64,000 nucleotides of DNA from Ceratopteris richardii (taxonomy: Eukaryota > Streptophyta > Polypodiopsida > Polypodiales > Pteridaceae): positions 146,529,907 through 146,593,906 of the forward strand of contig CM035408.1 of NCBI GenBank assembly GCA_020310875.1, written 5' to 3'. The translations under genes were made by a program, and so were the position numbers. Under the pieces are notes generated by a model that saw nothing but the letters and a program-made list of their open reading frames with translations, ran no database searches and was not told where the DNA came from. Each line of letters starts with the position of its first letter. Position 1 is the first letter of the stretch. This document shows, one piece after another, positions 46,251-58,232 of the stretch.

Positions 46251-47023
46251 ATGATGGTCGAATGGCTTTGTGTCAAATGAAATATATTGACACATTATTG
46301 CAACATTTTGGCCTTGAAGACTGTAAACCTATTGCCATTCCTATGGAGAGAGGTTTACGATTGACTCTTCATGATGTTGGAGATGCATTTGATGTTGTTC
46401 TCTATCATTCAGTTTGTTGTCTCACAGATGAGCAGGTTTATGCATTGCATAGGTGTCAAACATTGACAGGTGGTTAAGCACATATTATGCTACTTGAATG
46501 CTACGTGACTACTTGCATTGTTTTATCCGAAGGGGGGATCACAACTACCAGATTTACATGCTTTTTCTGACTTTGATTGGGTTGGTTGCTATGACACTCG
46601 GGTGTCCACTAGTGGCTTTTGCTTCATGCTTGGTAATGTAAATCTTGGTTGAGCAAGAAGCAACCTACTATGGCCACTTCTAGTTGTGAGGCTGAGTATA
46701 AGGCAGCTTTCACAGCGATTATTGAGTGTGCGTGGCTCAGATGCCTTATGGCTGATTTGGGTGTTGGTCAGTCTTTTGCCACCACCATCTTCCCTGAAAA
46801 GCAAAGCGCATTAGCAGTTGCAAGGAACCCTATGTTCCATGCTCGCACCAAGAACATTGAGGTGCATTATCATTATGTTAGGGAGAGGTTCTCTACTTGA
46901 GAGATCAGCTTGGCATATGTGCCCATGCAAGAGAACATTGCAGACCTTTTCACGAAGGCTCTACCTAGGGAGAAGTTTGAAGCTTTCCACAAAGCTTTGG
47001 GCTTACTTTCTTTTGTGGAGTGA
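46251..47023 (+). pseudogene. copia C pol, second part (RT end and RNase H)
   Basis: Resumes the RT frame cut at 22150: DGRMALCQMKYIDTLLQHFG, EDCKPIAIPME. RNase H follows (FSDFDWVGCYDTRVSTSGFC; WLSKKQPTMATSSCEAEYKA) with its end (NPMFHARTKNIEVHYHYVRE, IADLFTKALPREKFEAF). Frame changes near 46475-46640 and a stop at 46898 disable it. The C-terminus ends at 47023. The continuity with 20990-22150 confirms GY1 as an insertion. Confidence 0.85.
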
Positions 47024-47096
47024 TTCCACATAGCTTGGCACTTCCTTATACATGAGTGCCAGCTCCTTGTTCACTGCATCACTCCCAGGGTAGATT

Positions 47097-47315
47097 TGTT
47101 GATATATTTAGGTAGTGATGTGTAGGAACACACTAGGGCCATTGAGGCATTTTTTTCCCTCGTTAAGAGGTTTTTCCCCCAGCTTGTATATACCCCTATT
47201 TCCCTAAGAGGTTACTTATCTTTGTACATTCTAGTGGTAATACATTCAGTATAGTGTGTTGTGCTCCAAGCTCCTTCTTCTTCCTTATGTTGTTCATGTG
47301 CTTCCGCAGACCTTG
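47097..47315 (+). repeat. 3' LTR of copia C
   Basis: TGTTGATATATTTAGGTAGTG..., matching 16635-16859; the 3' end is diverged and its exact limit is uncertain. Confidence 0.75.
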
Positions 47316-49786
47316 AACTCAGTGGGCCCTAGCAACGGGATTTTTTGGTAGAGAAACAAATACACCATGCATATTAGTACAAAAATGGTTCAATAGATTA
47401 CATTCGTGCTCAATGAATCAACATAAGAGATTCGACATAAACATTCTTAGCAGCAATAGACTACTCGTAATTCATAATACAAGCATAGATGCAACAGAGA
47501 ATTGAGAAACATATATTGATCTGAATCTCTTCAAGTGATGCCATTGACATTCATAGGTAAATACCAGCAAGAAATCTTTGTTTGTTTCAAGCCCCCCCTT
47601 GTAAAGTATGAATGAAATACAACGTATCTTGTATTGGTTTGGTGCAAAAACTTGGAGTTTCAATCCTACAACTTTACGACATGGTTATGGAAGCATTCTT
47701 GCTCTGTTGCCAATTCAAATTTCATCTGAGAGGGGATATGTTAGTTTCCTCAAGCCATTAGTAGCAATAACTATGAACGACTTATCTAGGCGTCACCATC
47801 AATCTCTACCAAATGGATGCATTTGTGACTATAGATCTCTGCCAGTAATGCTTTCTTCCATAGAGTACTGTCGATAACAAAACTATATATCTTTTGTTGT
47901 ATGGCTTGCCTACGCAGTTAAAAAGCTTGAATTTCATCACAAGTGTTAAAACATAAGTGTTGTCTGAGAGACACTCAACTTTGTCTCATTGTGGTCCCTG
48001 GTTTGCACTTTTAATTGCTTCAGCACTTTAGACTAAGGAGTGGGAATTGAATTGTTTCAGCACTTATAGACTCTCATTAGACGGAGCAATGGGGACGCAT
48101 CCGAACTCCCAATGGGTGCAGAAAGATACATCAAAGAGAAGTAATTCATAGAGCATTCAAAAGGAATAAAATGTTAATCGTACTGGAATAGGCCTTCTCT
48201 CATGAGGTATGTGCGGTGTTTCAACCAATACTTGTAACATCATGCACTGCATCCTTAAGGTAGCATGACTCATGAGCATCTATTTCTAACTTTTGGAGAC
48301 GTTCATTTTATCATAAATTGAATGCACAATGACTTTCACCTTCAATGTGATATCACGGAGTAATGACTTTCTTTAGTCCACAAGCACAATGGTAACTGTT
48401 CTTGTATTCTCATGCGTGTCTGTCTGCAAGTTGAGAGAGAGATAGAGAGAGAGAGAGCGCATGGATTTTGGTGAAGCAACTATTTGATTGAAAAAAAAAC
48501 AAGTGGTTGATATTTAATGAAGTGTAACAAAAAGCAGAAACTTATTTCGTTCTTAAAGATACAGTAGTCGCATGATAATTAGCTGACATTTTACAACTTT
48601 TATTCTCGATACTATTGATTAGTTTTTAGGGAGTAATTGAAGTATCATTGATCCATTCTTGGTGGGTGGATGAAGTATTGAAGATGACTACGTTTTGCAA
48701 CTTTTAGTCTGGATATTATTGAGTTCTTGGTAGGCAATTAAAGTATTATTGATCAATTCTTGGTGGTGGAAGAAGTACTATTGATTAGATCTTGGTAAGT
48801 GGATGATGTATTGAAAATGACTACATTTGTTCTTTAGGAAAACGATCTTAAATATATGTATATAAATTTTTGACACGTAGAAGCAATATGTGTGGGTAAG
48901 AAAAATGCTTCGTAATACTGTTGTGAGGGAATATTTAGGCATGAAATATCTGGGTGGGTTAGGAAAATACTTTCTGATACTGTCGTGAGCATTATTCATG
49001 GCTTGTGGTGTTTGGTGCGGTACAGTGATGTTCATTACGCAATTTGTTTTGCATTCGAAGATGGGAACACGTATTTGTTCAGAGTTCATCTTTCTCTTTG
49101 AATCTGCGTACATGTGTACAAATCTGTGTTTACGAACTTGCAGATATATAAGAATATGGGTTAAGGGTTTTATATTCGTGTGATCAATTTTTTTCTAACT
49201 TGTTCAGTAAGCATATGTTTTTCTCTGAACTTTGGAGCCTTAGGGTTAGTAAAAGGTTTCATACTAAGCCTTATATTTTCAGCCAAGCTTCAGTGGCATT
49301 TTTTTGAAGCTTGGGTGTGGGTTTCGAATTTAAGCCCTGGAACTTGTTGACTTTTTTCAGTCGTAGGAAACACCTTATCCTGTTTCGGAGCCTAGTAACA
49401 TAAAAGTTCTCATGTCGTAATTGTACGTAGATTATTTTTTCTCGCATCACATCTATATTTGAGATTGGGTATGTGCCGTTCAGAGTTGTTCCCAGTCTTA
49501 GGACTACGCCATTCATGTTGCAAAGGCTCATAACGAAGAAGTTTTCGATTCCAAGGTCATTAAAATTCACTTAGTTAATGTTCATAAGAGACACATTATT
49601 CACCATAGTTCAGCGTCCACAGAAAAGGCTTTCATGACAAATTCAGGGGCACGTCTAAAAGATAGTCGATATTATACTAGTAGTCAAGCCGAGATTGAAT
49701 GAATTGACAAAAATTGGAGCTAGGAGGCTCAAAAACTCCGTAATGGAATTGAGGGTATACAACTGTTGGACATCTACTCGTAATTT
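47316..49786. other. intergenic DNA downstream of the reductase gene
   Basis: No supported gene. A short GA microsatellite lies at 48432-48460. A ~125-bp tandem duplication lies at 48590-48830 (TATTGATCAATTCTTGGTGG-type unit, three diverged copies). A further short duplication lies at 48890-49000 (GGAAAATACTTTCTGATACTG versus AGAAAAATGCTTCGTAATACT). The short plus frame at 47608-47877 has no recognised domain. Confidence 0.5.
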
Positions 49787-52700
49787 TCAGCGCTTTCGGT
49801 AATTTTGGGATGCCGAAATGATATGATGCCTGATATTGTGCTGGAATACGAAGGAAAAAATTCGAAATGGAACAAGCATTGCGATTTCAAAGAGGTTCCT
49901 TCCAAAAGAATCTGCAGGTGTATAGCCTCTTCCCATAGCAACTACAAAGCTCCCTATTTGCTGCGTTGATACAAGAAACTTTCCACGCTTCAGCGAGTCC
50001 AAGACACAGGAAGCTGCGTGTCCCGGAGATTCAGCATGTTTCTCGTTCAACAAATTCACCTTCCGCAACACTTCTGCAACTTCTCCTTGGTCTTCGACTG
50101 TCAATAGGGGAAATTGTTAGCCCACAAAAGAAAAATGCGAGCTCTTGGAATGATAAATCTAAACAAAAGAATTTCGCGCGCGGTAGGATTATTTCTTAGC
50201 AACATAAAGCATATTAAACTAATTGATAACGAAAGTTCGTACTTACGATCATTTAGAAAAGGAGTGTTCACGAATCCTGGACAAACCATGGTTACTCGAA
50301 TATTTCTATATGGCAGAAGCTCAAATCGCATAGACTCAGCTAGTCCTCTCACAGCGAATTTCGAAGCTGTGTATGCAGAATGCCCGTACATGAAGAACTG
50401 CATATCAGCCGCTCCCAAACAAAGTCATTAAGATTGTTTTGATACGTGCATTGGTAAAAGAGGAGAAACCATAAGAAAAACTAACAAATACGCTTTTTTT
50501 CCAGTTAAATAATGGTCTGTGCATGAACAGAGAAAAGCTAAAGGAGAGAACCAAACTCACAAAAGATATTAAAGATGAGATGAAGACTATTGATACGGGA
50601 TGTCTAGAGCTATGCTCTATCAATGAAGGAAGCGCTTCATGGAGAGGATATATGCAACCATTTAAGTTGGTCCGGATAACAGTATCTATGTCCTTGATAG
50701 AGGACTTTCCAAGGAAACCTCCTCTGGTAAGTCCAGCATTGCACACCAACACGTCGATAGGCTTCCACAGCAATGCACTCCTCACAGCGTCGGCTATGGC
50801 ACTGTACTCACCAACATCGGCAACCTGTTGAAAATGTACCCATAAGTCTGAAGTATCAAAATCGCTTGCCCAATAATCTCTGATATAACTAAAAAACAAG
50901 AACTTTGAGACTTGCAATATGCGATGAATGCACAAAACAAAAACTGTAAATTCTCTCTCCTTCTGTCTGTCTCTGTGTAGGAATATAGTGCAGATTGAAT
51001 ATCCACTAAGTTGCACCATTATTAACCGAGTCCCAACTTGTGAGCCACATAAACGTGTATGAACTTAGGGAAATCTTTAAAGGAATTGGTTCGAAAGAAT
51101 GTCACACGTAAAATTGACCAAGGTACTGCCAACGAGCAACTACAAAGAAGTCAAGGGAAATAGAAGATAACGGTCACTCGCATAAATATACCAATGGCAC
51201 TGAAAAAGAATCACTATCCAGCAAGTAAGAATAAATAAAATAAGTAGAATACATCATCTCTCAAACCTATAAGAAGATAACACAAACATTATCTACATAC
51301 TATCTTCGGTCCCATAACCTACACAGAACTCTATATACGACTCCTCCCTACAAAACATTCGAAATTAGCTTCAATTCGGCAACAGGATCGAGTGAGAAGC
51401 CAATACTTAGAGAGAATGCCGATTCTGTAGCATCTCTCATTGAGAAACCGGACGTCCAGCACAATTTCAGTCGATGAATCCAGATTCATCCACGGGAGAG
51501 TACAAGAACAAATTGTGCACATTGACACCGTCGGCTTGGATTCACTGTTCTTCCACAAGCAAAGTACGAGATCATTCTTTCTGATTTCGTTCAAAGGCAA
51601 GAAAATCTTACGAACATGATCAGGATCCTGGACTGTACTTCGACACGCGCTTACCAGCATTCTCAGTGTGTGGAATCGTACATCTTTAAGCGAGCGTTAT
51701 GGCAGAAGAAAATGCGAAGTCAAAGCGTCATATCGTTCGGCCTTAATTTATGAAGTGTAGAGCGTCAAATCCTCTTAGATTTTTACCGTGAGAACGGAAT
51801 AATTTGACATAATATAAAATTTATAAAATGTAGAGCGTCCAATCCTTCTACACATGCTCACCAGCATTCTCAGTGTGTGGAATCGTAAATCTAGGAGTGA
51901 GCGTTATTGCAGAAAATGCGAAGTTAAAGCGTCATATCGTTAGGCCATGATTTATAAAATGTAGAGCGTCAAATCCTTTTAGATTATACCATGAGAACGG
52001 AATAGTTTGACATAATATACATCGTTCGTGAAAAGATTAAGGGAATACTGAAACTTCGGGGAAATTTGACTTCCCAGTGTATACAAGGTATAAGACAGAG
52101 ATTGCTTTTTCCACTATCGACGAACGACACCACTAATTATTCCAATCACGTCTGCATGCGAAGGCGGCGACAATGCTGCTTCGGGGATGTGCTTCTAAAG
52201 ATAGAACTTCATGATGCAACAGGGCCAAAGCTCTATGAGGCATTCACAAATTGCGCTTCTCAGCACTTTCAGGAAAGATTTTCCACAACAATGGATTCGT
52301 GAAGTTTCTGGTACATAACTAAGGATAAGCGACACCATCCTCGATAATCTGATGCCATAGTTCACATCGGTACAGCTGTTATCTTCACGACAGCAGCTTT
52401 TCCAATCATATGTTCAAGCTATCAAACATTTTTAAGCATCAACCAGGCAATAACTACGGATAAGCGACACCATCCTCAATAATATGATGCCATGGTTTAG
52501 ATGTGTACAGCCGTTATCTTCACAACAGCAGCTTTTCCAATCATATGTTCATACTAAGAATCGATCCATAGACATTCGTATTTCTGATTAATCCCTTTGC
52601 CGCCATTGGTAACTACGAGTTATCAAACATATTTAAGCATCGGCAAGGCAATAAAGATCAAATAATGCCCGAAGAAGAGAAAAGATAAACATGTCAAAGC

Positions 52701-52981
52701 ACCTGATACTGTATTCTGTCTTGGCTGCACTGAGTTTCATTGATCAGCTTTGACATAGCCTCCTCGAGGTTCTTGGAACTGCGAGAAACAAGTGTAACGA
52801 AGGCACCTTCCAGCAAACATTTTCTAGCAACTGCGAGGCCTATGCCACTCGAAGCTCCCGTTATGAAGACGTGCTTTCCATTGAGCGACGGGATAAACGC
52901 AGCTTTGTTGGTCATGAGGAATAGGATGGTGATTGCCAAGCATACAGTCAAGGCCAAGTACATCAACAACGCAGCATCCAT
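49787..52981 (-). CDS. TSC10: 3-ketodihydrosphingosine reductase, four exons
   Basis: NADPH-dependent reduction of 3-ketosphinganine to sphinganine, the second step of sphingolipid synthesis, at the ER membrane. Coding exons on the minus strand: 52981-52703, 50824-50561, 50397-50247, 50097-49787; all introns GT-AG; total 1005 bp, 334 residues, the usual length of the family. Visible: N-terminal membrane anchor (4-24), TGASSGIG cofactor motif (41-48), CNAG (121-124), catalytic Ser177, Tyr190 and Lys194 (YTASK), the PGFVNTP loop and a hydrophobic C-terminal segment ending in basic residues. The pattern GAFVTLVSR, SAYTASKFAVRGLAE and the C-terminal FR(I)xxxF match animal and plant KDSR rather than soluble SDRs. 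The start is the first in-frame ATG. Oddity: SSLISFFFMYG replaces the common SSQAGQ-G-YG across the exon 2/3 junction. The frame is intact. Confidence 0.88.
50825..52702 (-). other. intron 1 of the reductase gene, with tandem duplications
   Basis: 1.88-kb phase-0 intron (GTGCTT...TTCAACAG). It contains a ~165-bp direct duplication (51657-51830 and 51858-52020, starting TCTCAGTGTGTGGAATCGTA) and a ~115-bp one (52318-52430 and 52450-52560, sharing GATAAGCGACACCATCCTC and CAGCAGCTTTTCCAATCATA). A 110-codon minus frame at 51331-51660 has no recognised domain. Confidence 0.75.
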
Positions 52982-55207
52982 TGCAAACAGAAGTCTGTTA
53001 ATGCCTATGCACAAAGTTCACAGCAACACGCACGCACAGCGAAATAAAGATGAAACAATATAACGATGAGCTTGACTGCCGAGAAATATTCAGCTTGTTA
53101 ACAATGCAGTGCGTGGAGAAAACGGAACTGTAAGACTGGAAACGGCTGTCTTCGACGTTCGCATAGTGCACCTTCGGCGCTGCAAACTCTACGCAAAGTG
53201 AAGCATTTACTTGGCGTGCATGTTGCGACGAGGCATGTAACAGATAACGCCAAGGAAGTGATCACATTGAATGTTTTCCCACCCACCATCCATGGATCCA
53301 TACAAATTGTGGAGTGGCCTTGTTGAGTGCAGCGTCCACGGTCCTTTTACGTCCAGCGGAAAGGTCCCCCTCTTAACTTGGAACACGTTTTATCCAAGCG
53401 ATGGCTGGTGAAGGTGGACCAACTTCATCAACTGATGGAGATACACACACTATTCAAGGAAATTTTTGTAGTGTGTTTCTATTGAGGAGGAAATACGATA
53501 ATGACTTTTTAATGAGATGATTTGACCATGTCATGTGTAAAAGTTTTTTGAAAGATGTCCCGCGTTCATACGGTTAGGTCTCGAATTTTCTTTTGGTCAC
53601 TGCATTTGATTGTGGGTAATCATTGAAGTTGCACATCGCCACGAAATATTGTCCCGGTAACTCTCTTGGGACTACCACGCACTCTCACTTCGAATTTCGA
53701 GCTTTCTCACTTCGAATTTCGAGCTTTCTTTTTCAAGGAAGTTCGATCATTGAGATTCATAATAGTTTGAATTAATTTGAAAGCACAATGAATGAAAAAC
53801 ATAAGATCATGGCCCTCCAATCTCACACAATCTCAAAACTTTAAAAACTTTAAGGGTCGCTAAGGGTAGAAATTTGAGTAAATAGCTTTAACGTCACAAT
53901 GAAGAGATTGGTGGTTGGGTGGTTGGGTCTTTCGTCTCTTGAGGTGGGGGCGAGGGCTCAACCCCCACCGGTAACATGTAAGGGACATGTTATCATGGAA
54001 ATTTATATTTTGTGGTTGATGTGTCACTGTTTATTCTGCTTCGCGATAATTGTGACGGTAGTCTAACCCAACTATGTAAACCCCTGTTCTTGTGGGATAA
54101 GGGGGATCCCATGGGTACTATGCCCTTCCTTGTATAGTTGCAATTTCAAAGTTAAAGCTTGGAGGAGTAAGTCTCGGCTGAACCTCCATTAAAAAAAAAA
54201 AAGTAAGAATGAACACAACCCTTGCGACCGACTGAGCAAGCACCTCCAACCTCTTATCACAAGGGAAAGAGAAGGCTTTGACAAATGGATTCCCTACTCT
54301 AGTGGGTTTGGAAGCCTCATGGATCTCTTGAATGAAAGTAACACAAGAAAGAGAGCTTTTAAACTCATGCAAGCAACCTCAAGAAGAGTGATTTTTCTAC
54401 ATAGAAGTGCCAACTGTACGAGTACCACCATCCTCAATGGTATTCAATTCTTTATACACAACACATGATGCTTGAATGAGATGTATTATTCACAACCCCC
54501 AACTTACATACTTTTAAAATAAGCAATTTAATTATCAAGGAAATAAATTTTAACGCAACCAATGAAGTGGGTCCTAATAATTCATGCATTGAGAGGCCAG
54601 CGAGGTTCTTGTTATTGATAAAAGTAGTCTTAATAAGTAGCTGAAGTTAACTAGGCTGTAATCGGGTTAGACCAAGGGGTGTCTGTGTCCCATAAGGATT
54701 TGAACACATGGATTAAAAATCATTGGGAAATTAGAATGCCAACATGAATTAGAAATCATTGGGAAATTAGAGATGTCTTTATGTGAGACGTTCACTATTC
54801 ACCTTGCAAGTATTGTTTATTTTTCCTTGATGACGCGGAGATGGCACTACAAGTTTTAATCGAGGAACATTACCTCGTTAAAACACCTTTATAGCATTCT
54901 TTTAACAGTATAAAGGGCTTAACCCTCGTGGTGATAGACAACCAAGATACCTTTTTGGATACACTTTCGACACCTACCAATATAGAATGATCCTTGGATA
55001 AAGAGCTTGTGATGTACACTTCGAAGAGTTCTAGGACAGAAATTGGCAAGAGGTGAGATAAATCCTAGGCGGGATCCCTAGGTATCCCTTTAACGCTCTT
55101 CATTCAAGTTTCCTACTGCTCTACCTAGTTTTCTTGTGTATCTAAATATTCAAGTTTCCTACTACTCTAGCTAGTTTGCTTGTGAATCTGCCAATGAAAA
55201 AAAAAAT
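52982..55207. other. upstream region of the reductase gene and intergenic DNA
   Basis: 52982-53330 should hold the 5' UTR and promoter; no clear TATA box was seen. Around 53935-54201 a stretch ends GCTGAACCTCCATT followed by about 12 A, resembling the 3' end of a retroposon, but no reverse transcriptase is present. The rest has no supported gene. Confidence 0.4.
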
Positions 55208-55437
55208 TCTCGATATATTTTGATAGTGATTGTGTGAACACACTTAGGAATGTCATGGCATTTTTTTCCCTCTTTACAAGGACTTTTTCCCCACATTGTA
55301 TATATGTCTATAACCCTAACTGTTTACTTATTCTTGTACATTCACTTGGTAATACATTCAGTATTGTGTGTTGTGCTCCAAGCTTCTTCTTCTCCATTGT
55401 GTTGTTCATGTGCTTCCACAAACCTCAAACTCCAACA
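55208..55437 (+). repeat. 5' LTR of copia C2
   Basis: Aligns with 16635-16859 and 47097-47315 (GTGTGAACACACT, TACATTC.CTTGGTAATACATTCAGT, CCAACA end). The first three bases are diverged. Confidence 0.75.
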
Positions 55438-55719
55438 ATTAGTATTAGGGCAGGTCCTCGCTTCATCTAGGGCATCCTCAACACCCCTCTGATCATAGTC
55501 TCAGAATCGCACAAAAATTGGTGAGCATAGTCAAATCGATTAAGAGTTCAAACCTGCTTCGCTTTTTGGTGTCAAAATCATGATCTAGGATTGTTTCGAC
55601 CTCTGAATGCACTATTGCAATGCCTATGCAGGAATTTTCATCTTTTTGTGTCAAACATATATACAAGTTTCAGTTTGCCAGTACAAGCATCTCAAACTCT
55701 ACTAAAGGTTTAGCAAAAG

Positions 55720-57578
55720 TTGCAAGAAGATCACTCTAGACAGAACAGATCCATTATGCATGTTGCGGATCAAGCGTTCCTAGCTAGTTAGAAAGGCAAC
55801 GATAAATGGAGATCATCTACTAGTAAGCAAAAATCTGCTAATTTTTCACAATCAAAGAAGGATGACAAAGACAAGAAGAAAACAGAAAAGCAACATTCTT
55901 TTTGTCAATATTGTAAAGGAAATGATCATGCATAAAGAGTTGTCCAAAAGTGGCTGCAAAAGAGGCAAAGAAGAAAGAGGCTAGAATGGTTGTTAGAAAG
56001 GCCCCTACACCTAAAACAGAGTCTACTAATCTTGTGTGGAATGAAAGATGGGTGTTTACTATTGTTTGAAGTTATGAATCATCTTCTCATGAGCAGTGTA
56101 TGTTTGTAGTACACTGAGATGTTTAGTACTTTGATAGTGGGGCAACCAAATATATGACCTCGTAGCACAATTTCTTCACTTCACTTGAGTCTACCCCTAT
56201 AGGGAATATTGTCACGTGCTTCAAAAACTCCTCTTATTGTGAGAAATGGAGAATGACATGCTTGTGACTCACTTCCCATCCTATTTATAGCCCTTGCCTA
56301 GTCACCAGACAGAGTTCTCCAAAATGTCCCTCTACTCATCTGGCCATCGTGAGTAGGTACCTTGTATGAACTCTCTGGCTTTTGGCCTTGGCTATCCCGC
56401 GAGGAAGGAACTTCTTGTTCCTCCAAGCATGTACATCCTGTAAGAAAATAACAACATAGCGGAATAGACCTGTAGACAGAGTTGAGAGAAAAACACAGGC
56501 AAAGATAGACGCAGACTGAGAGATAAGAGAAACTCAAATTCTCAGATTGCCGAGCATAATGCAGTTACAATGATGGTGATGTCCACTCGTGCGCTCCCAC
56601 TGTGGAGCTTAGATGGCGATCTAGACAGACTCTAGATGAAGGGCTTACTAGTGTGCAATGCTATGTAAAGCTCAACGTGCGTCGTGCTTATATAGCTTTT
56701 ACAAGGCGGTTTCGTATAGATAAACGTAGATGGGAGATACAAAATAGTCGGTAAAATATACGATTCGACAATATCTCCACGACCAGAAGACCTATCGTCT
56801 CGGCCCTACGAGCAAGGGGGATAGGCCCCCCGAACCCCGCAGAAGGGGGCAAGCCCCCCTCTGCACTCCCCCCATTAAGCTTCTATGGGGAAACCGTGTG
56901 ACGCCACAGGGCCTTTATTTTCACCTTAAATGGCAACCCAATGGCCTGGAAGTTTATGCCCTACCTAACCTAATGGATAGGCTCACAAAGATCATCTACA
57001 ACCATCAACGATCACACATAGACCTCATCTAACTTCGAAGTTAGGGTTCCACAAATGTACGGGCTCTCATAATGGCTTCTCCTCATAATGGGGGCCTTAC
57101 AACTTAAAGCACCATGGATCATTTGTGGTCACATGAGGGTGGAGTATTGAGCATATCTAACATCTCTGAAATATAGCACTTATCCTATCGTGGGAGTTGG
57201 TAAGATCATTTTGACTACTATTGATGGTGGTTCTTTTACATTTTGGGATGCTTTATTTGTGCAAGGGATCAAGAAAAATATGTTATCCATTTCAACATTA
57301 GCCAAGATCGACTTGGTTGTGAAATTTGTTGATGACAAATGTACAATTGGTGATGTGTCAAATGGCGATGTCATTATTTCTTCTCGCATTTATCTTGTGG
57401 GTTTTATAAGCTCATAGATTATACAAAACCTATGAATGATTTAGCATGCGCAATTCAAGATTCTCAGGCTATGTCAGATGCAAAGCTTTGGCATGCACGC
57501 TTTGTTCATCTGATTTTTGTAGTTTGTTATGCTTGTAGAAATATGAAATGGTGTCCTCTTTGCCCAAACTTGAGGAAA
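55720..57578 (+). pseudogene. copia C2 gag end, protease and pre-integrase remnant
   Basis: Gag end with a Lys-rich stretch (KKDDKDKKKTEKQHSFCQYC) and a damaged knuckle CQYCKGNDHA followed by a stop. Protease begins YFDSGATKYMTS at about 56133, is broken by the solo LTR after NSSY, and resumes at 57184 as PIVGVGKIILTTIDGGSF, GIKKNMLSISTLAK, VKFVDDKCTIGDVSNGDVII. A pre-integrase segment LWHARFVHLIF follows at about 57487. Several stops. Closely related to the corresponding part of copia D. Confidence 0.8.
56238..57178. mobile_element. solo LTR, 941 bp
   Basis: TGTGAGAAATGG...AAATATAGCA, flanked by exact CTTAT copies (56233-56237 and 57179-57183). Removing it and one CTTAT restores the copia C2 protease frame. 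No primer site, polypurine tract or coding region accompanies it, so it is best read as a solo LTR left by LTR-LTR recombination. It contains a GC-rich stretch near 56800-56880 unlike its surroundings. Orientation is undecided. Confidence 0.85.
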
Positions 57579-57925
57579 AATGCAGCATTCCTCCTTCTCT
57601 CCTCAGCCAGTTTATCAACCAATTCCTCCTACTCAGCCAGCTGCTCAACCAGCTTTCCAAAGAAATACTGATAAAAGAGGAACTGGCAGTAAAAGGTGTG
57701 TCTAGTTTGATAGTCAAGATCATGTGACGTATGTCTGTGAGGAATTAAAGTAGGCTAAAGATAATCAGCTAGTAGTTGAAGTTGATAAAAAATTATGTGA
57801 CTTTAGAATGCGACTTCCATTGGCCGTCAATTGGGGCAAATGAGGTATGAAGAAATTATATGAAAACTTGACTATTTCCAATTCATCTGCGAGTACCTCG
57901 GTAGCTAGACTAGAGCCATTAGATG
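57579..57925 (+). pseudogene. gypsy E gag fragment, left part
   Basis: After the copia C2 end, a Gln/Pro-rich stretch (QPVYQPIPPTQPAAQPAFQ) leads to a degenerate zinc-knuckle-like segment (CV, stop, FDSQDHVTYVCEELK) and LCDFRMRLPLAVNWGK, with stops. This looks like the gag-protease junction of a gypsy element; the frame continues at 63196 after copia D. Confidence 0.55.
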
Positions 57926-58219
57926 TGTTACACTTATGTGTTCCTCGAGTAGCTTTGATGTGAACCTTTTCCCTATACATGGGCACTTTTTACTCTAGTG
58001 CTAGCTAGAGGTTTTTTCCCCATGTTACCACATACTTGATACCCTCATATGTGGTGGTACTTTGTACTTAGGGATATTATTCAGCTCTTAGTTTTAGTTC
58101 AGTTCATCGATCAATAGAGAGAGCTATTCCAGCCATCGTCTTCTCCGTGTGTCTTGCTGCATTTGTGCTCCTTGTGTGTGCTTCTTGTGTGTCTCTTGCA
58201 CTTCTACACACACCCAACA
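57926..58219 (+). repeat. 5' LTR of copia D
   Basis: TGTTACACTTATGTG...CACCCAACA. Confidence 0.95.
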
Positions 58220-58220
58220 G

Positions 58221-58232
58221 TGGTATCAGAGT
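58221..58232 (+). promoter_or_regulatory. primer binding site, initiator-Met type
   Basis: TGGTATCAGAGTAGG one base after the LTR. Confidence 0.9.

Larger units (their letters stand above)
16635..47315 (+). mobile_element. Ty1/copia element C, split by copia B and by GY1
   Basis: 5' LTR at 16635-16859 with an adjacent initiator-Met primer site, a 3' LTR at 47097-~47315, and pol segments at 20990-22150 and 46251-47023 in the same plus-strand frame. GY1 was inserted between them with a perfect ATGAT duplication (22146-22150, 46251-46255). Gag, protease and most of integrase are missing and copia B occupies that place. No target-site duplication of C itself was found; the 5' flank is AAGAG and the 3' LTR end is diverged. 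Confidence 0.85.
55208..57578 (+). mobile_element. copia C2: truncated Ty1/copia with a solo LTR inside
   Basis: A 5' LTR of the copia C family (55208-55437), a degenerate primer site (ATTAGTATTAGGGCAGG), leader, gag zinc-knuckle remnant, protease and pre-integrase segment. It ends at about 57578, where gypsy sequence begins. The protease is interrupted by 56238-57178. No RT, RNase H or 3' LTR. Confidence 0.8.

Noticed and set aside
47608-47877. 89-codon plus frame as a small gene
   Set aside because: No domain, no homologue I can name, no nearby promoter signal.
51331-51660. 110-codon minus frame in reductase intron 1 as a nested gene or exon
   Set aside because: It does not fit the reductase family, has no domain and no supportive splice signals.
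52694-53014. Reductase start further upstream at 53014
   Set aside because: The codon there is TTG; the first ATG in frame is at 52981 and directly precedes the membrane anchor.
53098-53301. 67-codon frame upstream of the reductase as an extra exon
   Set aside because: Not in a position or composition that fits the protein; the ATG at 52981 already gives a full-length enzyme.
53935-54201. A LINE 3' end with poly(A)
   Set aside because: Only an A run and a plausible tail-like sequence; no reverse transcriptase, endonuclease or target duplication seen.
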